From contig NZ_LPVZ01000020.1 in the NCBI RefSeq assembly GCF_001613795.1, positions 434,001-498,000 of the forward strand: a DNA stretch of 64,000 nt. The letters run 5' to 3'. The translations under genes and the position numbers were made by a program. Below the pieces are notes generated by a model. It saw only the letters and a program-made list of their open reading frames with translations. It searched no databases and was not told the origin of the DNA. This DNA is from Thalassospira sp. MCCC 1A01148 (GTDB lineage: Bacteria; Pseudomonadota; Alphaproteobacteria; Rhodospirillales; Thalassospiraceae). Positions 16,742 through 26,210 of the stretch are shown here, piece after piece (the stretch's first letter is position 1; each line of letters opens with the position of its first letter).

Positions 16742-18076
16742 TTAGTGCCCGATTGGCAGCACAAGGCGCACCCGCAGGCCGCCACCCGGCGCATCTTCAA
16801 GCAAAACCTCACCGCCGTGACCACGGGCCGAATCACGGGCGATGGTCATGCCAAGGCCGACCCCGCCGGTCGCCTGATTGCGCGACTCCTCAAGGCGGTA
16901 AAACGGCTTGAAAACCTCTTCACGTTTGTCGACCGGGATGCCTGGCCCATCATCATCAAAGATGATCTCGTAATCCTGCCCGCGGCGCCCGGCGCGCACC
17001 GACAGATTGTTGGCATAGCGTCCGGCATTGGACATGATATTCGCCACACACCGTTTCACCGATTGCGGGCGCAGCTCCAATTCAAGGCTATCTTCAATGT
17101 GCAGGTCAATCTGCTGTCCGTCGCGAAGCGCTTCGCCAACCTGATCGGTCAGAAGCTTGCCAATATCAGTCAGAACCGCCTTCTCGCCTTCTTCACCGCG
17201 CGCAAATGCCAGATAGGCATCGACCATGCGTTCCATATCGACGACGTCCTGTTTCAGGGCATCAACACCGGGCGAGCTTTGCTGCATGGCGAGTTCAAGC
17301 TTCATGCGGGTCAGTGGCGTACGCAAATCATGCGACACCCCGGCGAGCAGGGCCGTACGCTGAGACAAATGACGTCCGATACGATCGCGCATCGCCATGA
17401 AAGATGTCGCGGCCAGACGGACTTCTGCTGCCCCTTCGGGCTTAAAGTCCTCAACATCAACGCCGCGACCGAATTGATCGGCGGCCTTGGCCAGTCGGCG
17501 GATTGGGCGGACCTGGTTACGCATAAAGATCACCGCCACCCCATACAAGATCAATGCCGATCCCGCGATCCACATAAAGAAGATATAGGTGGTGGAATTG
17601 TACAGACGCTTGCGCGGGGCAATGATCGAAAGGACCCCCTGTTTCATCTGCACCCGAATTTCAAGCTTGCGGTCATCAAGCTCAAGATCAAAAAAGAACG
17701 GGCGCTGCAGGCGTTCATCAAGAGCAACGTACAGCTCTTCGGACACAAGCCCAAGTGGCGGCTCGGTGATCTGGCGCTCGAGAATCGCATCGGGTTCGAA
17801 CACGATATCAAGTTGCATCCGCGTCCGCGCCGAGTTCTGAATCCACTCGTAATGTTCTTTCTCGGGATACTGCCCCAAGAAATCGATAACATATGCGACA
17901 TCGCCACCAAGCCCACGGCTGAGTTGGCGGGCCACCGTATCCCAATGCCGTTCAAAGAAGATCAGGACGGTAACGATCTGCAATAGCAGCATCGGCGTCA
18001 TCAGGATCAGAAGCGACCGGCCCAAAAGCCCCGTCGGCATCAGTGATTTGATCCGCCCGTTCTGTTCGCTACCCAC
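16742..18076 (-). CDS. envZ: EnvZ-like sensor histidine kinase
   Basis: The 444-residue membrane kinase has a first transmembrane segment near residues 17-42 (LLGRSLLILMTPMLLLQIVT), a periplasmic domain of about 110 residues, and a second segment near 165-185 followed by a HAMP domain. The H-box is LLAGVSHDLRTPLTRMK with the phospho-accepting His. The ATP-binding region has N-box NIMSNAGRYA, DDDGPGIP and GGVGLGMTIA. It lies 45 bases downstream of the response-regulator gene, its likely partner. The order marR-ompR-envZ is conserved in Rhodospirillales. The signal is not identifiable from sequence. Confidence 0.92.
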   Translation of the reverse strand: MGSEQNGRIKSLMPTGLLGRSLLILMTPMLLLQIVTVLIFFERHWDTVARQLSRGLGGDVAYVIDFLGQYPEKEHYEWIQNSARTRMQLDIVFEPDAILERQITEPPLGLVSEELYVALDERLQRPFFFDLELDDRKLEIRVQMKQGVLSIIAPRKRLYNSTTYIFFMWIAGSALILYGVAVIFMRNQVRPIRRLAKAADQFGRGVDVEDFKPEGAAEVRLAATSFMAMRDRIGRHLSQRTALLAGVSHDLRTPLTRMKLELAMQQSSPGVDALKQDVVDMERMVDAYLAFARGEEGEKAVLTDIGKLLTDQVGEALRDGQQIDLHIEDSLELELRPQSVKRCVANIMSNAGRYANNLSVRAGRRGQDYEIIFDDDGPGIPVDKREEVFKPFYRLEESRNQATGGVGLGMTIARDSARGHGGEVLLEDAPGGGLRVRLVLPIGH

Positions 18077-18121
18077 GCTGATTATCCTTGTCCGTTTTCA
18101 TGGTCGATTACCCGACGCTTT

Positions 18122-18850
18122 TCAGTCTGTATACAGGACATAGCCCTGACCACGTACTGTCTGCAAGTATCTTGGTTGCTTGGGGTCTTCTTCAAGTTTG
18201 CGGCGCAGGCGCGTGACTTGCACATCGATACTGCGTGACGCGGTCGGATCAATGGCGTTGCCACTGACCATGCCGTGAAGCTGTTCGCGCGATGTCGTTT
18301 GGCCCCGCCGCTTAACCAGTGCTGCCAGCAATGCCTGCTCGGCGGTGGTCAGATAAACATGCTCCTCACCACGCTGCAGGATCATCCGGCTCAGATCAAA
18401 ACGAAATGCCCCGAAAGAAGCTTTTCTTTCTGCTTCTTCAGCCAATACCGCATCTTCAGTGTCTGGCAACTCTCCATAGCGACGCAGGATCGCCTCGATC
18501 CGAAGCACCAGTTCACGTGGCTCAAACGGCTTGGCAAGATAATCATCGACCCCGGCTTCGAGACCGGCAATCCGGTCTTCGGTTTCCGAGAGTGCGGTAA
18601 GTAGCAAGATCGGAACCTTTGAGCCTGCCTCGCGCAGGCTGCGCGCCAAATCGACGCCCTTTTCGCCTGGCATCAGGACATCAAGCACGATCAGATCAAA
18701 CTGCAGCCCCGACAGGCTGGCGCGCGCCTCGCTGGCATCGCGTGCAGCAGACACGTTAAAGCCGTTCTCGCCCAAATAACGGGTAAGAAGATCACGCAAA
18801 CGGTCATCATCATCGACCACAAGAACATGTGGCAGATCAGCACCGGTCAT
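18122..18850 (-). CDS. ompR: OmpR-family response regulator
   Basis: The 242-residue protein has a receiver domain with the acidic pocket VVDDDDRL, the phospho-acceptor Asp in IVLDVLMPGEKG near residue 58, and Lys in YLAKPFEPREL. A C-terminal winged-helix DNA-binding domain follows (LTTAEQALLAALVKRRGQ, then RSIDVQVTRLRRKLEEDPK, TVRGQGYVL). It is transcribed just before the EnvZ-like kinase and after a MarR gene. Confidence 0.93.
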   Translation of the reverse strand: MTGADLPHVLVVDDDDRLRDLLTRYLGENGFNVSAARDASEARASLSGLQFDLIVLDVLMPGEKGVDLARSLREAGSKVPILLLTALSETEDRIAGLEAGVDDYLAKPFEPRELVLRIEAILRRYGELPDTEDAVLAEEAERKASFGAFRFDLSRMILQRGEEHVYLTTAEQALLAALVKRRGQTTSREQLHGMVSGNAIDPTASRSIDVQVTRLRRKLEEDPKQPRYLQTVRGQGYVLYTD

Positions 18851-18966
18851 TGGGGGTTCCTAAACACCGAAATCAATCTGGACCTTTAAACAGTAACTTG
18901 GCCGCAAAATCTTTCAAAAGCGTAAGGATGACCACGTCAAAATTATGGCTGATCCGCAAGCGTGGC

Positions 18967-19482
18967 TCAGCCTGCGCGGCGGCGTACACCACCGGGGCCG
19001 TCATCCTCGAACCGTTTACGGTCCTTTTCTTCCATCATGCCCAGCATGACCTTGCGGAAACCTTCGACCGATTCCGCCCCGGCCTCGCGATAGGCGGCCG
19101 CAATCAGGGCGCGCTGCTGTTCGGTCAGTTCGCGTTCAAGTGCCTCACCCTTTTCAGTCAGGGTCAGCAAACGCTGACGGCGGTCCTGCAAACCGGTCTT
19201 CTGCTCGATAAAGCCCTCACGCACCAGCTGGCCCAGCACACGCGACAACGACTGCTTGGTGATCTTGAGAATCGACAACAGGTCGCTGACCGTAATTCCG
19301 GGATTTCGGCTCACGAAATAGATGACCCGATGGTGGGCGCGACCGAAATTATATTGCGCAAGCATCTGGTCCGCGACTTCGGTGAAATCACGATACGCAT
19401 AGAACAGCAATTCAATGCCTTGTCTAAGCTCTTCTTCCCGCAGAAAAAGCGGATTGACCTTGCGTGTAGAGATATCTGCCAT
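18967..19482 (-). CDS. MarR-family transcriptional regulator
   Basis: The 171-residue protein has a MarR winged helix: YNFGRAHHRVIYFVSRNPGI then TVSDLLSILKITKQSLSRVL and the wing GLVREGFIEQKTGLQDRRQ (approximate), followed by LLTLTEKGEALERELTEQQ. It is divergent from ilvE, with about 110 bases between them containing AT-rich, partly symmetric sequence, and lies upstream of the ompR-envZ pair. It may regulate itself and ilvE; this is inference from position. Confidence 0.9.
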   Translation of the reverse strand: MADISTRKVNPLFLREEELRQGIELLFYAYRDFTEVADQMLAQYNFGRAHHRVIYFVSRNPGITVSDLLSILKITKQSLSRVLGQLVREGFIEQKTGLQDRRQRLLTLTEKGEALERELTEQQRALIAAAYREAGAESVEGFRKVMLGMMEEKDRKRFEDDGPGGVRRRAG

Positions 19483-19595
19483 GCTTATCCGTTATGTCAG
19501 TTATATTGACACATTAATCTATGAATGTTACCCCGACCAGACAAATAAGGACATAAAGTTACGTCCGGGAACGTTCTTGAAATGGAATTTGGCAA

Positions 19596-20492
19596 ATGAC
19601 GACTCCGACCTTTGATAACCGCGATGGTTATATCTGGTATAATGGTGAACTTAAACCGTGGCGTGAAAGCACTTTGCATGTGCTCAGCCATGCTGTCCAT
19701 TACGGGAGTGCGGTATTTGAAGGGGAACGTTCCTATAACGGCAAGGTTTTCAAGCTGGCCGAACATGGCGAACGTCTGATCAAATCCGGCGAAATCCTGG
19801 ACATGAAGATCCCCTATAGCGCCGCAGAACTTGATGATGCCGTCGTCGAGACACTGGCTGCCAACAACATTACCGAGGGCTATGTCCGTCGCATTGCCTG
19901 GCGCGGTAGTGAAATGATGGGTGTTTCCGCCCAGACCACGCGCATCAATGTGGCGATTGCCTGCTGGGAATGGCCAAGCTATTTCGCGCCGGAAGAACGC
20001 CTTAAGGGCATTCGTCTGGATCTGTCGAAATGGGCCCGCCCGGCACCGAACACAGCACCGACCAATGCCAAGGCATCGGGCCTTTACATGATCTGCACGC
20101 TTTCCAAGCACGAAGCAGAACGCAAGGGTTATGCCGACGCGCTGATGCTTGATTACCGTGGTCAGGTGGCTGAGGCGACCGGGGCAAACGTCTTCTTCAT
20201 CAAGGATGGCCAGATCCATACCCCGAAACCCGATTGCTTCCTGGATGGCATTACCCGCCGTACCGTGATCGCGCTGGCCAAAGAGCGCGGGTATGAGGTT
20301 ATTGAACGCGTCATCATGCCTGAAGAGATGGCAGACTTCGAAGAATGCTTCCTGACTGGAACGGCTGCTGAAGTCACGCCGGTGGCTGAAATCGGCCCAT
20401 ACAGCTTCACCCCGGGTCAGGTCTGCAAGACCATGATGGAAGACTATATGGCACTGGTCCGCGGCGAGAATACGGCTGTCGCGGCTGAGTAA
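19596..20492 (+). CDS. ilvE: Branched-chain amino acid aminotransferase
   Basis: The 298-residue fold-type IV PLP enzyme carries out the last step of leucine, isoleucine and valine synthesis. Evidence includes WRESTLHVLSHAVHYGSAVF, the PLP lysine Lys159 in TNAKASGLYM, YRGQVAEATGANVFF, and FLTGTAAEVTPV near the C-terminus. It is divergent from the MarR gene and ends in a strong terminator, so it forms a single-gene unit. Confidence 0.95.
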   Translation: MTTPTFDNRDGYIWYNGELKPWRESTLHVLSHAVHYGSAVFEGERSYNGKVFKLAEHGERLIKSGEILDMKIPYSAAELDDAVVETLAANNITEGYVRRIAWRGSEMMGVSAQTTRINVAIACWEWPSYFAPEERLKGIRLDLSKWARPAPNTAPTNAKASGLYMICTLSKHEAERKGYADALMLDYRGQVAEATGANVFFIKDGQIHTPKPDCFLDGITRRTVIALAKERGYEVIERVIMPEEMADFEECFLTGTAAEVTPVAEIGPYSFTPGQVCKTMMEDYMALVRGENTAVAAE

Positions 20493-20530
20493 ATTTTTTT
20501 GAATAATCGGATCGATTATTCACATTTTTT

Positions 20531-20569
20531 AAAAAACACCCCGGATGTTTCACGCCGGGGTGTTTTTCT
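20531..20569 (+). terminator. Rho-independent terminator after ilvE
   Basis: Perfect 12-bp stem AAAACACCCCGG (20533-20544) with CCGGGGTGTTTT (20555-20566) followed by TCTTT. Confidence 0.9.
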
Positions 20570-20685
20570 TTGCATTCTCTCACACGGCGAAATTTTTCAT
20601 CCAGTGGTGGATGACATTCCGATCTTGTGGTCTCATATGCTGTCGGCTGCTATCATACGTAATGCCACCGTTACCGGACAACCGC

Positions 20686-21642
20686 ATGACACCTAACACG
20701 GGTGCTTCGAGTACCATCGTCAGAACCAGCATCTTTGTTGCTGCGACGCTTGCGTTGTCTGCGTTGTCTGTGCTGGCAGCGGTTACCAGCGGCCCCGCCT
20801 ATGCCGAGGAGGCGGCCGAACTCCGTTTTCCCGTGCGCGAAAGCGAGTACGACGCTGTCTTGTCCTGCCAAAATGACACCAATCCAGCCTGCCGGTCCTG
20901 CCTTGCCGGCAGGCCGAGCAGTGCGTCGCTTGTGATGTATTCCATCTTGCACCAATCCCTGACGGCAGGCGGGCTTGATGCGAAGATAAACGTGGTGCCA
21001 TCACCGAATTCCGAACGCAGCCGCATGATGATCCGCAACGGCAATGCCGATGTCAAATCGGACTGGGAGTTTAATATTGATGCGGATCCCAATGCCCTGA
21101 AATCCGCCCCGATCCTGCGCCGGGGCGACTTTGAAAAAGGCATCTATGTCCGCCAAGGCAGCGTAACACGCGGCTATAACGAGCCGATTTCCAATGTCCA
21201 TCACATGAGCGCGGTATCCATCCGCACCTGGCGGCTGGATTGGGAGGTGCTTGAGAACCTTGCACCGGCGAGCCTGACCAGTGCAGCAACCAAACAGCAA
21301 ATGTATGCGTTGATTGATGCTGGTCGGGCAGATTTCACCCTGCTTGAATTTTCCAGCGCGCCGGGCATGGTTCGGGTTCTGGAGGGTATCAAGCTTTATC
21401 CGATGCCCGGGATAAAGGTGATCCTGCCAGCTAGCCAGCATTTCATGATCTCGCGCCATTTACCGAACGCAAACAAGGTCGTCAGAGCAATCAATGCCGG
21501 GATCAGCGCGCTTCACACCAATGGCTTCATTCACCAATGCCTTGTGAATAGCGGCATCATCAATGAACAGGTCCGCGACTGGCGCATCCTGAACCCAACA
21601 GAAGACCAGCGCGCACACCAGAAAACCGTCCCGTCAAACTGA
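20686..21642 (+). CDS. Orphan periplasmic substrate-binding protein (family 3-like)
   Basis: The 318-residue product from the ATG at 20686 starts with a signal peptide (hydrophobic SIFVAATLALSALSVLAAV, likely cleaved after AYA). The frame is open further upstream, into the ilvE terminator, which rules out the longest start. The mature part resembles extracellular solute-binding proteins of the polar amino acid type but weakly. The segment LSCQNDTNPACRSCLAG near residue 60 has three cysteines in 12 residues, unusual for the family. No transporter permease is nearby, so the ligand is unknown and a sensing role is possible. Confidence 0.7.
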   Translation: MTPNTGASSTIVRTSIFVAATLALSALSVLAAVTSGPAYAEEAAELRFPVRESEYDAVLSCQNDTNPACRSCLAGRPSSASLVMYSILHQSLTAGGLDAKINVVPSPNSERSRMMIRNGNADVKSDWEFNIDADPNALKSAPILRRGDFEKGIYVRQGSVTRGYNEPISNVHHMSAVSIRTWRLDWEVLENLAPASLTSAATKQQMYALIDAGRADFTLLEFSSAPGMVRVLEGIKLYPMPGIKVILPASQHFMISRHLPNANKVVRAINAGISALHTNGFIHQCLVNSGIINEQVRDWRILNPTEDQRAHQKTVPSN

Positions 21643-21680
21643 GCTGCCCCGCCTGGCAGAAAACAAGCCGCATGCCTTAA

Positions 21681-21787
21681 GTATGAGGATTAGAAGTCGT
21701 CTGTTTTTCAGACGGATACGCGGGATTTCCGCCCTTTGCCCCGCAGTCAAACAGACCACTAGCAAGGCGGAATATAAATCCTCATAC
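21681..21787. repeat. Structured inverted-repeat block, possible pseudoknot RNA
   Basis: Perfect 11-bp outer arms GTATGAGGATT (21681-21691) and AATCCTCATAC (21777-21787). Inside, CGTCTG-TTTTT-CAGACG (21698-21714) forms a hairpin. Two longer interleaved pairings are also possible: GTCTGTTT (21699-21706) with AAACAGAC (21749-21756), and TTCCGCC (21727-21733) with GGCGGAA (21766-21772). Their order is that of a pseudoknot. It lies 137 bases before the DJ-1/PfpI gene. It could be a small mobile repeat, a structured leader or the end of the preceding transcript. Confidence 0.55.
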
Positions 21788-21923
21788 AATTAAAAACGCA
21801 TCAGAGGCAATTCGGTGTTTCACAGCGATTTTGCGCCCGTGCCACAAAATGATCACATTGAAATCCGGAACGAGAGCAGCTCGCAGCCGTTGGCAAGGTG
21901 TCACCAATGAAAGGAGCGACATC

Positions 21924-22484
21924 ATGCCTGCGATTGATACCGCAAAGATCCTGATTCTTGCCACCGATGGCTATGAACGGTCTGAACTGCGTGTTCCGCT
22001 TGAAAAATTGTCAACCCACGGGGCCGACGTCAAAATCGCATCGCCCAAATCTGATCCGATCAAAAGCTGGGATAAAAGCGATTGGGGCGACACGGTCGAT
22101 GTCGATGTCGAAGTCAAAAATGTCGATATCAAAGACTATGACGCGCTGGTCATCCCCGGTGGGCAGATCAACCCGGACCTGCTGCGCAATGACGAAGCGT
22201 CTGTCAGTCTGGTGCGCGAGTTTGTCGCATCGGGCAAACCGGTTGCGGCCATTTGCCACGGCCCGTGGCTTCTGATCGAGGTCGGCGCGCTGCGTGATCG
22301 TCATGCAACGTCATTTGCGTCGATCAAGACCGATATGCTCAATGCCGGTGCGCTGTGGCGCGACGAGGCTGTGGTCTGCGAAGACGGCATTGTGACGTCG
22401 CGTTCACCGCAGGATCTTGATGCCTTTGTCAGCAAAATCGTCGAGGAAGTCAGCGAAGGCACGCATCACCAGCGTGCGGCATAA
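21924..22484 (+). CDS. DJ-1/PfpI family protein (YhbO-like)
   Basis: The 186-residue protein has the class I glutamine-amidotransferase-like fold of the PfpI/YhbO group, associated with stress protection and with protein deglycase or glyoxalase activities (debated). The nucleophile elbow AAICHGPW places Cys111, and Glu18 in DGYERSEL is the expected partner; VIPGGQINPD is also typical. AAGGAG (21911-21916) precedes the ATG. It is followed by a strong terminator. Confidence 0.92.
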   Translation: MPAIDTAKILILATDGYERSELRVPLEKLSTHGADVKIASPKSDPIKSWDKSDWGDTVDVDVEVKNVDIKDYDALVIPGGQINPDLLRNDEASVSLVREFVASGKPVAAICHGPWLLIEVGALRDRHATSFASIKTDMLNAGALWRDEAVVCEDGIVTSRSPQDLDAFVSKIVEEVSEGTHHQRAA

Positions 22485-22518
22485 GACCAACCAGGATGGT
22501 CTAAACACCCTCAAAGCA

Positions 22519-22552
22519 ACGGACGGATGGCACAGGCCATCCGTCCGTTTTG
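22519..22552 (+). terminator. Terminator between DJ-1/PfpI and BCCT genes
   Basis: Perfect 13-bp stem ACGGACGGATGGC (22519-22531) with GCCATCCGTCCGT (22536-22548), loop ACAG, then TTTTGTG on the plus strand. The converging BCCT gene may also use it. Confidence 0.85.
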
Positions 22553-22584
22553 TGTTTGATCGTTACCGTACCAATTTGGCGTCG

Positions 22585-24234
22585 CTATTCAGCGTGCTTT
22601 GGTGCGGTGAATGTCGGACCCGGATGAACATCCGGAAGTTCGGTCTCGTCGACATAGGCATCGGGCAGGTTATGGTCAGCCTCGTGCTCGGTCTCGTACC
22701 ACTGCTTGTAGCGGTAAAGGACGAGTGAATCGCGACCAAGGCCACGCAACAACCCATACATCATAACCAGAATAACCGCCGCAAACGGGAAGCCCGCCAC
22801 AACGGCCGCAGCTTGCAGGGCTGATAGCCCGCCTGCCACCAGAAGGACCGCCGCAATCACGCCTTCGGTCGTGGCCCAGAACAGGCGCTGAATACGCGGC
22901 GGGTTGGCATCGCCACCGGCCGTCAGCATGTCGATGACAAACGATCCACTGTCAGAAGAGGTGACAAACCAGATCACGATCATCACGATGACAACCGTGG
23001 TGACAAACTTGGTCAGCGGCATGAATTCAAGCAGCTTGAAGATCGCACTGCCGTAACTGGCCTTGGTGGCCTCGATCAAACCGGGATCGCCGATCATTTC
23101 CATATGGATCGCAGCCCCGCCAAAGGCGGTAAACCAGAAGAACAGGATGAAGACCGGAATAAACAGAACGCCAAGCGTGAACTCGCGCACCGTGCGGCCC
23201 CGCGAAATGCGGGCAATGAAAATGCCGACAAACGGCGACCACGAAACCCACCAGGCCCAATAGAAAATCGTCCAGCCGGTCTGCCAGTTGGTATCGGTGT
23301 AGGCTTCGCTCCAGAAACTGATGACGACCAGATTGCTGATATAGTTGCCGACATTTTCAACAAAGCTGTCGAACACAAACAGGGTCGGGCCAAATATCAG
23401 AACAAAGCCCAGCAACAGGAAGCTCAGCTGGATATTAAGGTTACTGATCCGCTTGATGCCGCCATCAAGGCCCGCCATGACCGAAATGGTCGCAAACACG
23501 GTAATGATGGCAATCAAAATGATCTGGACCGGCATCGTGTCGGGAATACCAAACAGCGAATTCAGACCCGAGCTGATCTGCATGACGCCAAGACCAAGGG
23601 TCGTGACAATGCCAAACATCGTGCCAAACACGGCGAGAATATCGACCACATGGCCCCAGGTGCCATAAATCCGTTCGCCAATGATCGGATAAAGGGCGGA
23701 GCGGATCGAAAGCGGCAGACCCTTGCGATAGTGGAAATAGGCCAGCGACAGGCCAACGATGCAATAAAGCGCCCAGCCATGGATGCCCCAATGCAGGAAC
23801 GAAATCGTCATTGCCTGTTCGGCCGCGGCAATGCTTTCGGGTTCGGCCATGGGCGGTGCGAAATAGTGATAAAGTGGCTCTGCCACCCCCCAATAGAGCA
23901 AACCGATACCAATGCCGGCACTAAACAGCATGGCCGTCCAGGAAAACAGGCCATATTCCGGCTTGTCGGTCTGACGGCCCAGACGCACCCGGCCATAAGG
24001 CCCGATTGCAAGATAGAGACTGACCACAACAGCCAGGTTGGCCACAATGATCAAAAACCAGCCGAAATAGTTCCCGATTACCGATTGCGCGGCGGAGAAC
24101 AGCGCACCTGCGGTTTCGGTAAAGGCCGCGCCGAATATGATGAATCCCAAGATCAGGACGGCCGATACCGAGAAGACCGGCTTGCTGACCCGCGGGAAGG
24201 GCCCGAGCGGCCCCACCTTCATTTTGTCGTCCAT
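22585..24234 (-). CDS. BCCT-family choline/betaine-type transporter
   Basis: The 549-residue membrane protein has 12 predicted segments and the hallmark BCCT sequences GIGIGLLYWGVAEPLYHY and the Trp-rich FYWAWWVSWSPFVGIFIARIS. It imports a quaternary ammonium compound with Na+ or H+. The ATG at 24234 has GAGG at good spacing; the frame is open to 24315. The neighbour betC on the same strand suggests choline-O-sulfate or choline as substrate, feeding glycine betaine synthesis for osmoprotection. The exact substrate is inference. Confidence 0.9.
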   Translation of the reverse strand: MDDKMKVGPLGPFPRVSKPVFSVSAVLILGFIIFGAAFTETAGALFSAAQSVIGNYFGWFLIIVANLAVVVSLYLAIGPYGRVRLGRQTDKPEYGLFSWTAMLFSAGIGIGLLYWGVAEPLYHYFAPPMAEPESIAAAEQAMTISFLHWGIHGWALYCIVGLSLAYFHYRKGLPLSIRSALYPIIGERIYGTWGHVVDILAVFGTMFGIVTTLGLGVMQISSGLNSLFGIPDTMPVQIILIAIITVFATISVMAGLDGGIKRISNLNIQLSFLLLGFVLIFGPTLFVFDSFVENVGNYISNLVVISFWSEAYTDTNWQTGWTIFYWAWWVSWSPFVGIFIARISRGRTVREFTLGVLFIPVFILFFWFTAFGGAAIHMEMIGDPGLIEATKASYGSAIFKLLEFMPLTKFVTTVVIVMIVIWFVTSSDSGSFVIDMLTAGGDANPPRIQRLFWATTEGVIAAVLLVAGGLSALQAAAVVAGFPFAAVILVMMYGLLRGLGRDSLVLYRYKQWYETEHEADHNLPDAYVDETELPDVHPGPTFTAPKHAE

Positions 24235-24448
24235 GATTACCTCACTGTTTCGGGTATCCAACTTTTCGTTGTTTATGCCCCTGTCCAGTTCAGGGGGGCT
24301 CCCGGAACTGATCAAACATGCGGTCCGTACCCGAGCCGGACTGCGAGGCGGCTTTGATTAGGCACTTCAGGTCTTTCTTCAGCTGTTTTGGCAGACGAGT
24401 TAAGGCAGCGCCGACCAGCCGTCCCACATGGCTGGCCGACGCTGCTTC

Positions 24449-25963
24449 TTACTCCCCTCGCGGGAAGCGCTGTTTGTCTTCGAGTTCATTGAGATCCATG
24501 TGATTACGCATGTAGCGTTCGGAGGCCTTTTGCAGCGGCTGATAATCCCACGGGAAGTAAGAGCCGTTGCGCAGCGCCTCATAGACAATCCAGCGGCGCG
24601 CCTGACTTTCGCGAACCGCAGAGTCAAACGCATCAAGGTTCCACCGCGCATCACGCTGCACGCGAAATGCTTCCATCTGTTCAGCACAGGCCGGATCCGC
24701 TGCAAGGTTGGTCAGTTCCTTGGGATCGGCTTCAAGATCGAAAAGCTGTTCAGGATCAAGCGTGCAATAGGTGTATTTCCATTTGCCTTCACGGATACAG
24801 ACCAGCGGGGCATAGGAGCCTTCGGCGGCATATTCCATCAGCACCGGTTCGGTGCGCGCCTTGCCATCAAGCATCGAGCACAGTGACATCCCGTCAGTCC
24901 ATGGCTGTACCTCTTCCATGGAAATGCCCGCGAGATCAGCGACTGTCGGCGTGACATCAAGGCTTGAGACCGGATCGGTATAAAGACCCGGCGTGATGTT
25001 CGGCCCGGCCATCATCAAGGGCACACGGGCAGAGCCTTCAAAGAAGCTCATTTTAAACCACAGACCCCGCTCGCCCAGCATATCGCCGTGGTCGGAGACA
25101 AAGATGATGATGGTGTTGTCGAGCTGACGGGTGTTTTCAAGCACCTCCATGATCTGACCGACCTTGTCATCGATATAGGAGATGTTGGCGAAATAGGCCT
25201 GACGGGAGCGTCTGACATCTTCCTTTTGGATGTCAAAGGCGGTGTAGTCGCTGGCATGCATCAGGCGCTGGGAATGCGGGTCCTGATCATCAAAGTCAAA
25301 CGGCGCAACATCGGGTTCAAGTTCCGGGCAATCTTCATACAGATCCCAGAATTTCTTGCGTGCAACATACGGGTCATGCGGATGGGTGAAGCTGACCGTC
25401 AGGCACCACGGGCGTTCGTCATGGCCGCGCGACAGGTCATAAATCTTGTGCGTCGCGTTGTAGGCGACCTCGTCATCATATTCCATCTGGTTGGAAATCT
25501 CGGCAACACCGGCACCGGTGACGGATCCGAGGTTGTGATACCACCAGTCAATCCGTTCACCCGGTTTGCGATAATCCGGCGTCCAGCCGAAATCGGCCGG
25601 GTAGATATCGGTGGTCAGGCGTTCTTCAAACCCGTGAAGCTGATCTGGACCGACGAAATGCATCTTGCCCGACAGACAGGTGTAATACCCCGCGCGACGC
25701 AAGTGATGGGCATAGGTCGGAATGTCCGAGGAAAATTCGGCGGCGTTGTCATAGACCCGGGTGCGATGGGGCAACTGACCGGCCATAAAGGATGCACGTC
25801 CCGGGGCACAAAGCGGGGAGCCGGTATAGCAATTGCGGAAACGTGCCGAGCGACGTGCTAGCTTGCGCAAATGCGGCGTATGAAGGAAATCTGCAGGGCC
25901 ATCGGGGAACAGCGTTCCGTTCAACTGGTCGGCCATCAGGATCAAAATATTCGGGGACGTCAT
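24449..25963 (-). CDS. betC: Choline-sulfatase
   Basis: The 504-residue alkaline-phosphatase-fold sulfatase hydrolyses choline-O-sulfate to choline and sulfate. The sulfatase signature CAPGR is present with Cys52 as the formylglycine precursor (GSPLCAPGRASF). Metal-binding residues are in ILMADQLNG and IIIFVSDHGDMLGERG. The C-terminal block EALRNGSYFPWDYQPLQKAS is characteristic of BetC rather than other sulfatases. It is upstream of the BCCT gene in the same direction and divergent from a LysR gene. Confidence 0.94.
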   Translation of the reverse strand: MTSPNILILMADQLNGTLFPDGPADFLHTPHLRKLARRSARFRNCYTGSPLCAPGRASFMAGQLPHRTRVYDNAAEFSSDIPTYAHHLRRAGYYTCLSGKMHFVGPDQLHGFEERLTTDIYPADFGWTPDYRKPGERIDWWYHNLGSVTGAGVAEISNQMEYDDEVAYNATHKIYDLSRGHDERPWCLTVSFTHPHDPYVARKKFWDLYEDCPELEPDVAPFDFDDQDPHSQRLMHASDYTAFDIQKEDVRRSRQAYFANISYIDDKVGQIMEVLENTRQLDNTIIIFVSDHGDMLGERGLWFKMSFFEGSARVPLMMAGPNITPGLYTDPVSSLDVTPTVADLAGISMEEVQPWTDGMSLCSMLDGKARTEPVLMEYAAEGSYAPLVCIREGKWKYTYCTLDPEQLFDLEADPKELTNLAADPACAEQMEAFRVQRDARWNLDAFDSAVRESQARRWIVYEALRNGSYFPWDYQPLQKASERYMRNHMDLNELEDKQRFPRGE

Positions 25964-26210
25964 GTATTATGCACTCCTTCACAGGGTGCAATCCGCCGAT
26001 CACCAAGATGGCAGCATTGACGAGAAAAGCACCCCTGGGTCGTTTGGTTCGAGCCCGCGCCAGCCGTAAACCCTGCCCCTTTTCGGGTGCGTTTTATCGG
26101 GTCTTATTGTTATTCCGCTTGACGCATGCTTCGTTAACGACATTAAATTCATAAATTGACACTCAAAGAAACCCGGTGTTTTTTAATCACTTCCATAAAG
26201 AATTTTTATA

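Noticed and set aside
16670-17986. Long plus-strand open frame (438 codons) opposite the histidine kinase gene
   Set aside because: It mirrors the high-GC codons of the kinase gene and has no domain or ribosome site; antisense open frames are common in high-GC genes.
23104-24357. Long plus-strand open frame opposite the BCCT transporter
   Set aside because: Antisense shadow; composition is biased to Arg, Asn and His as expected from reverse reading of membrane-protein codons.
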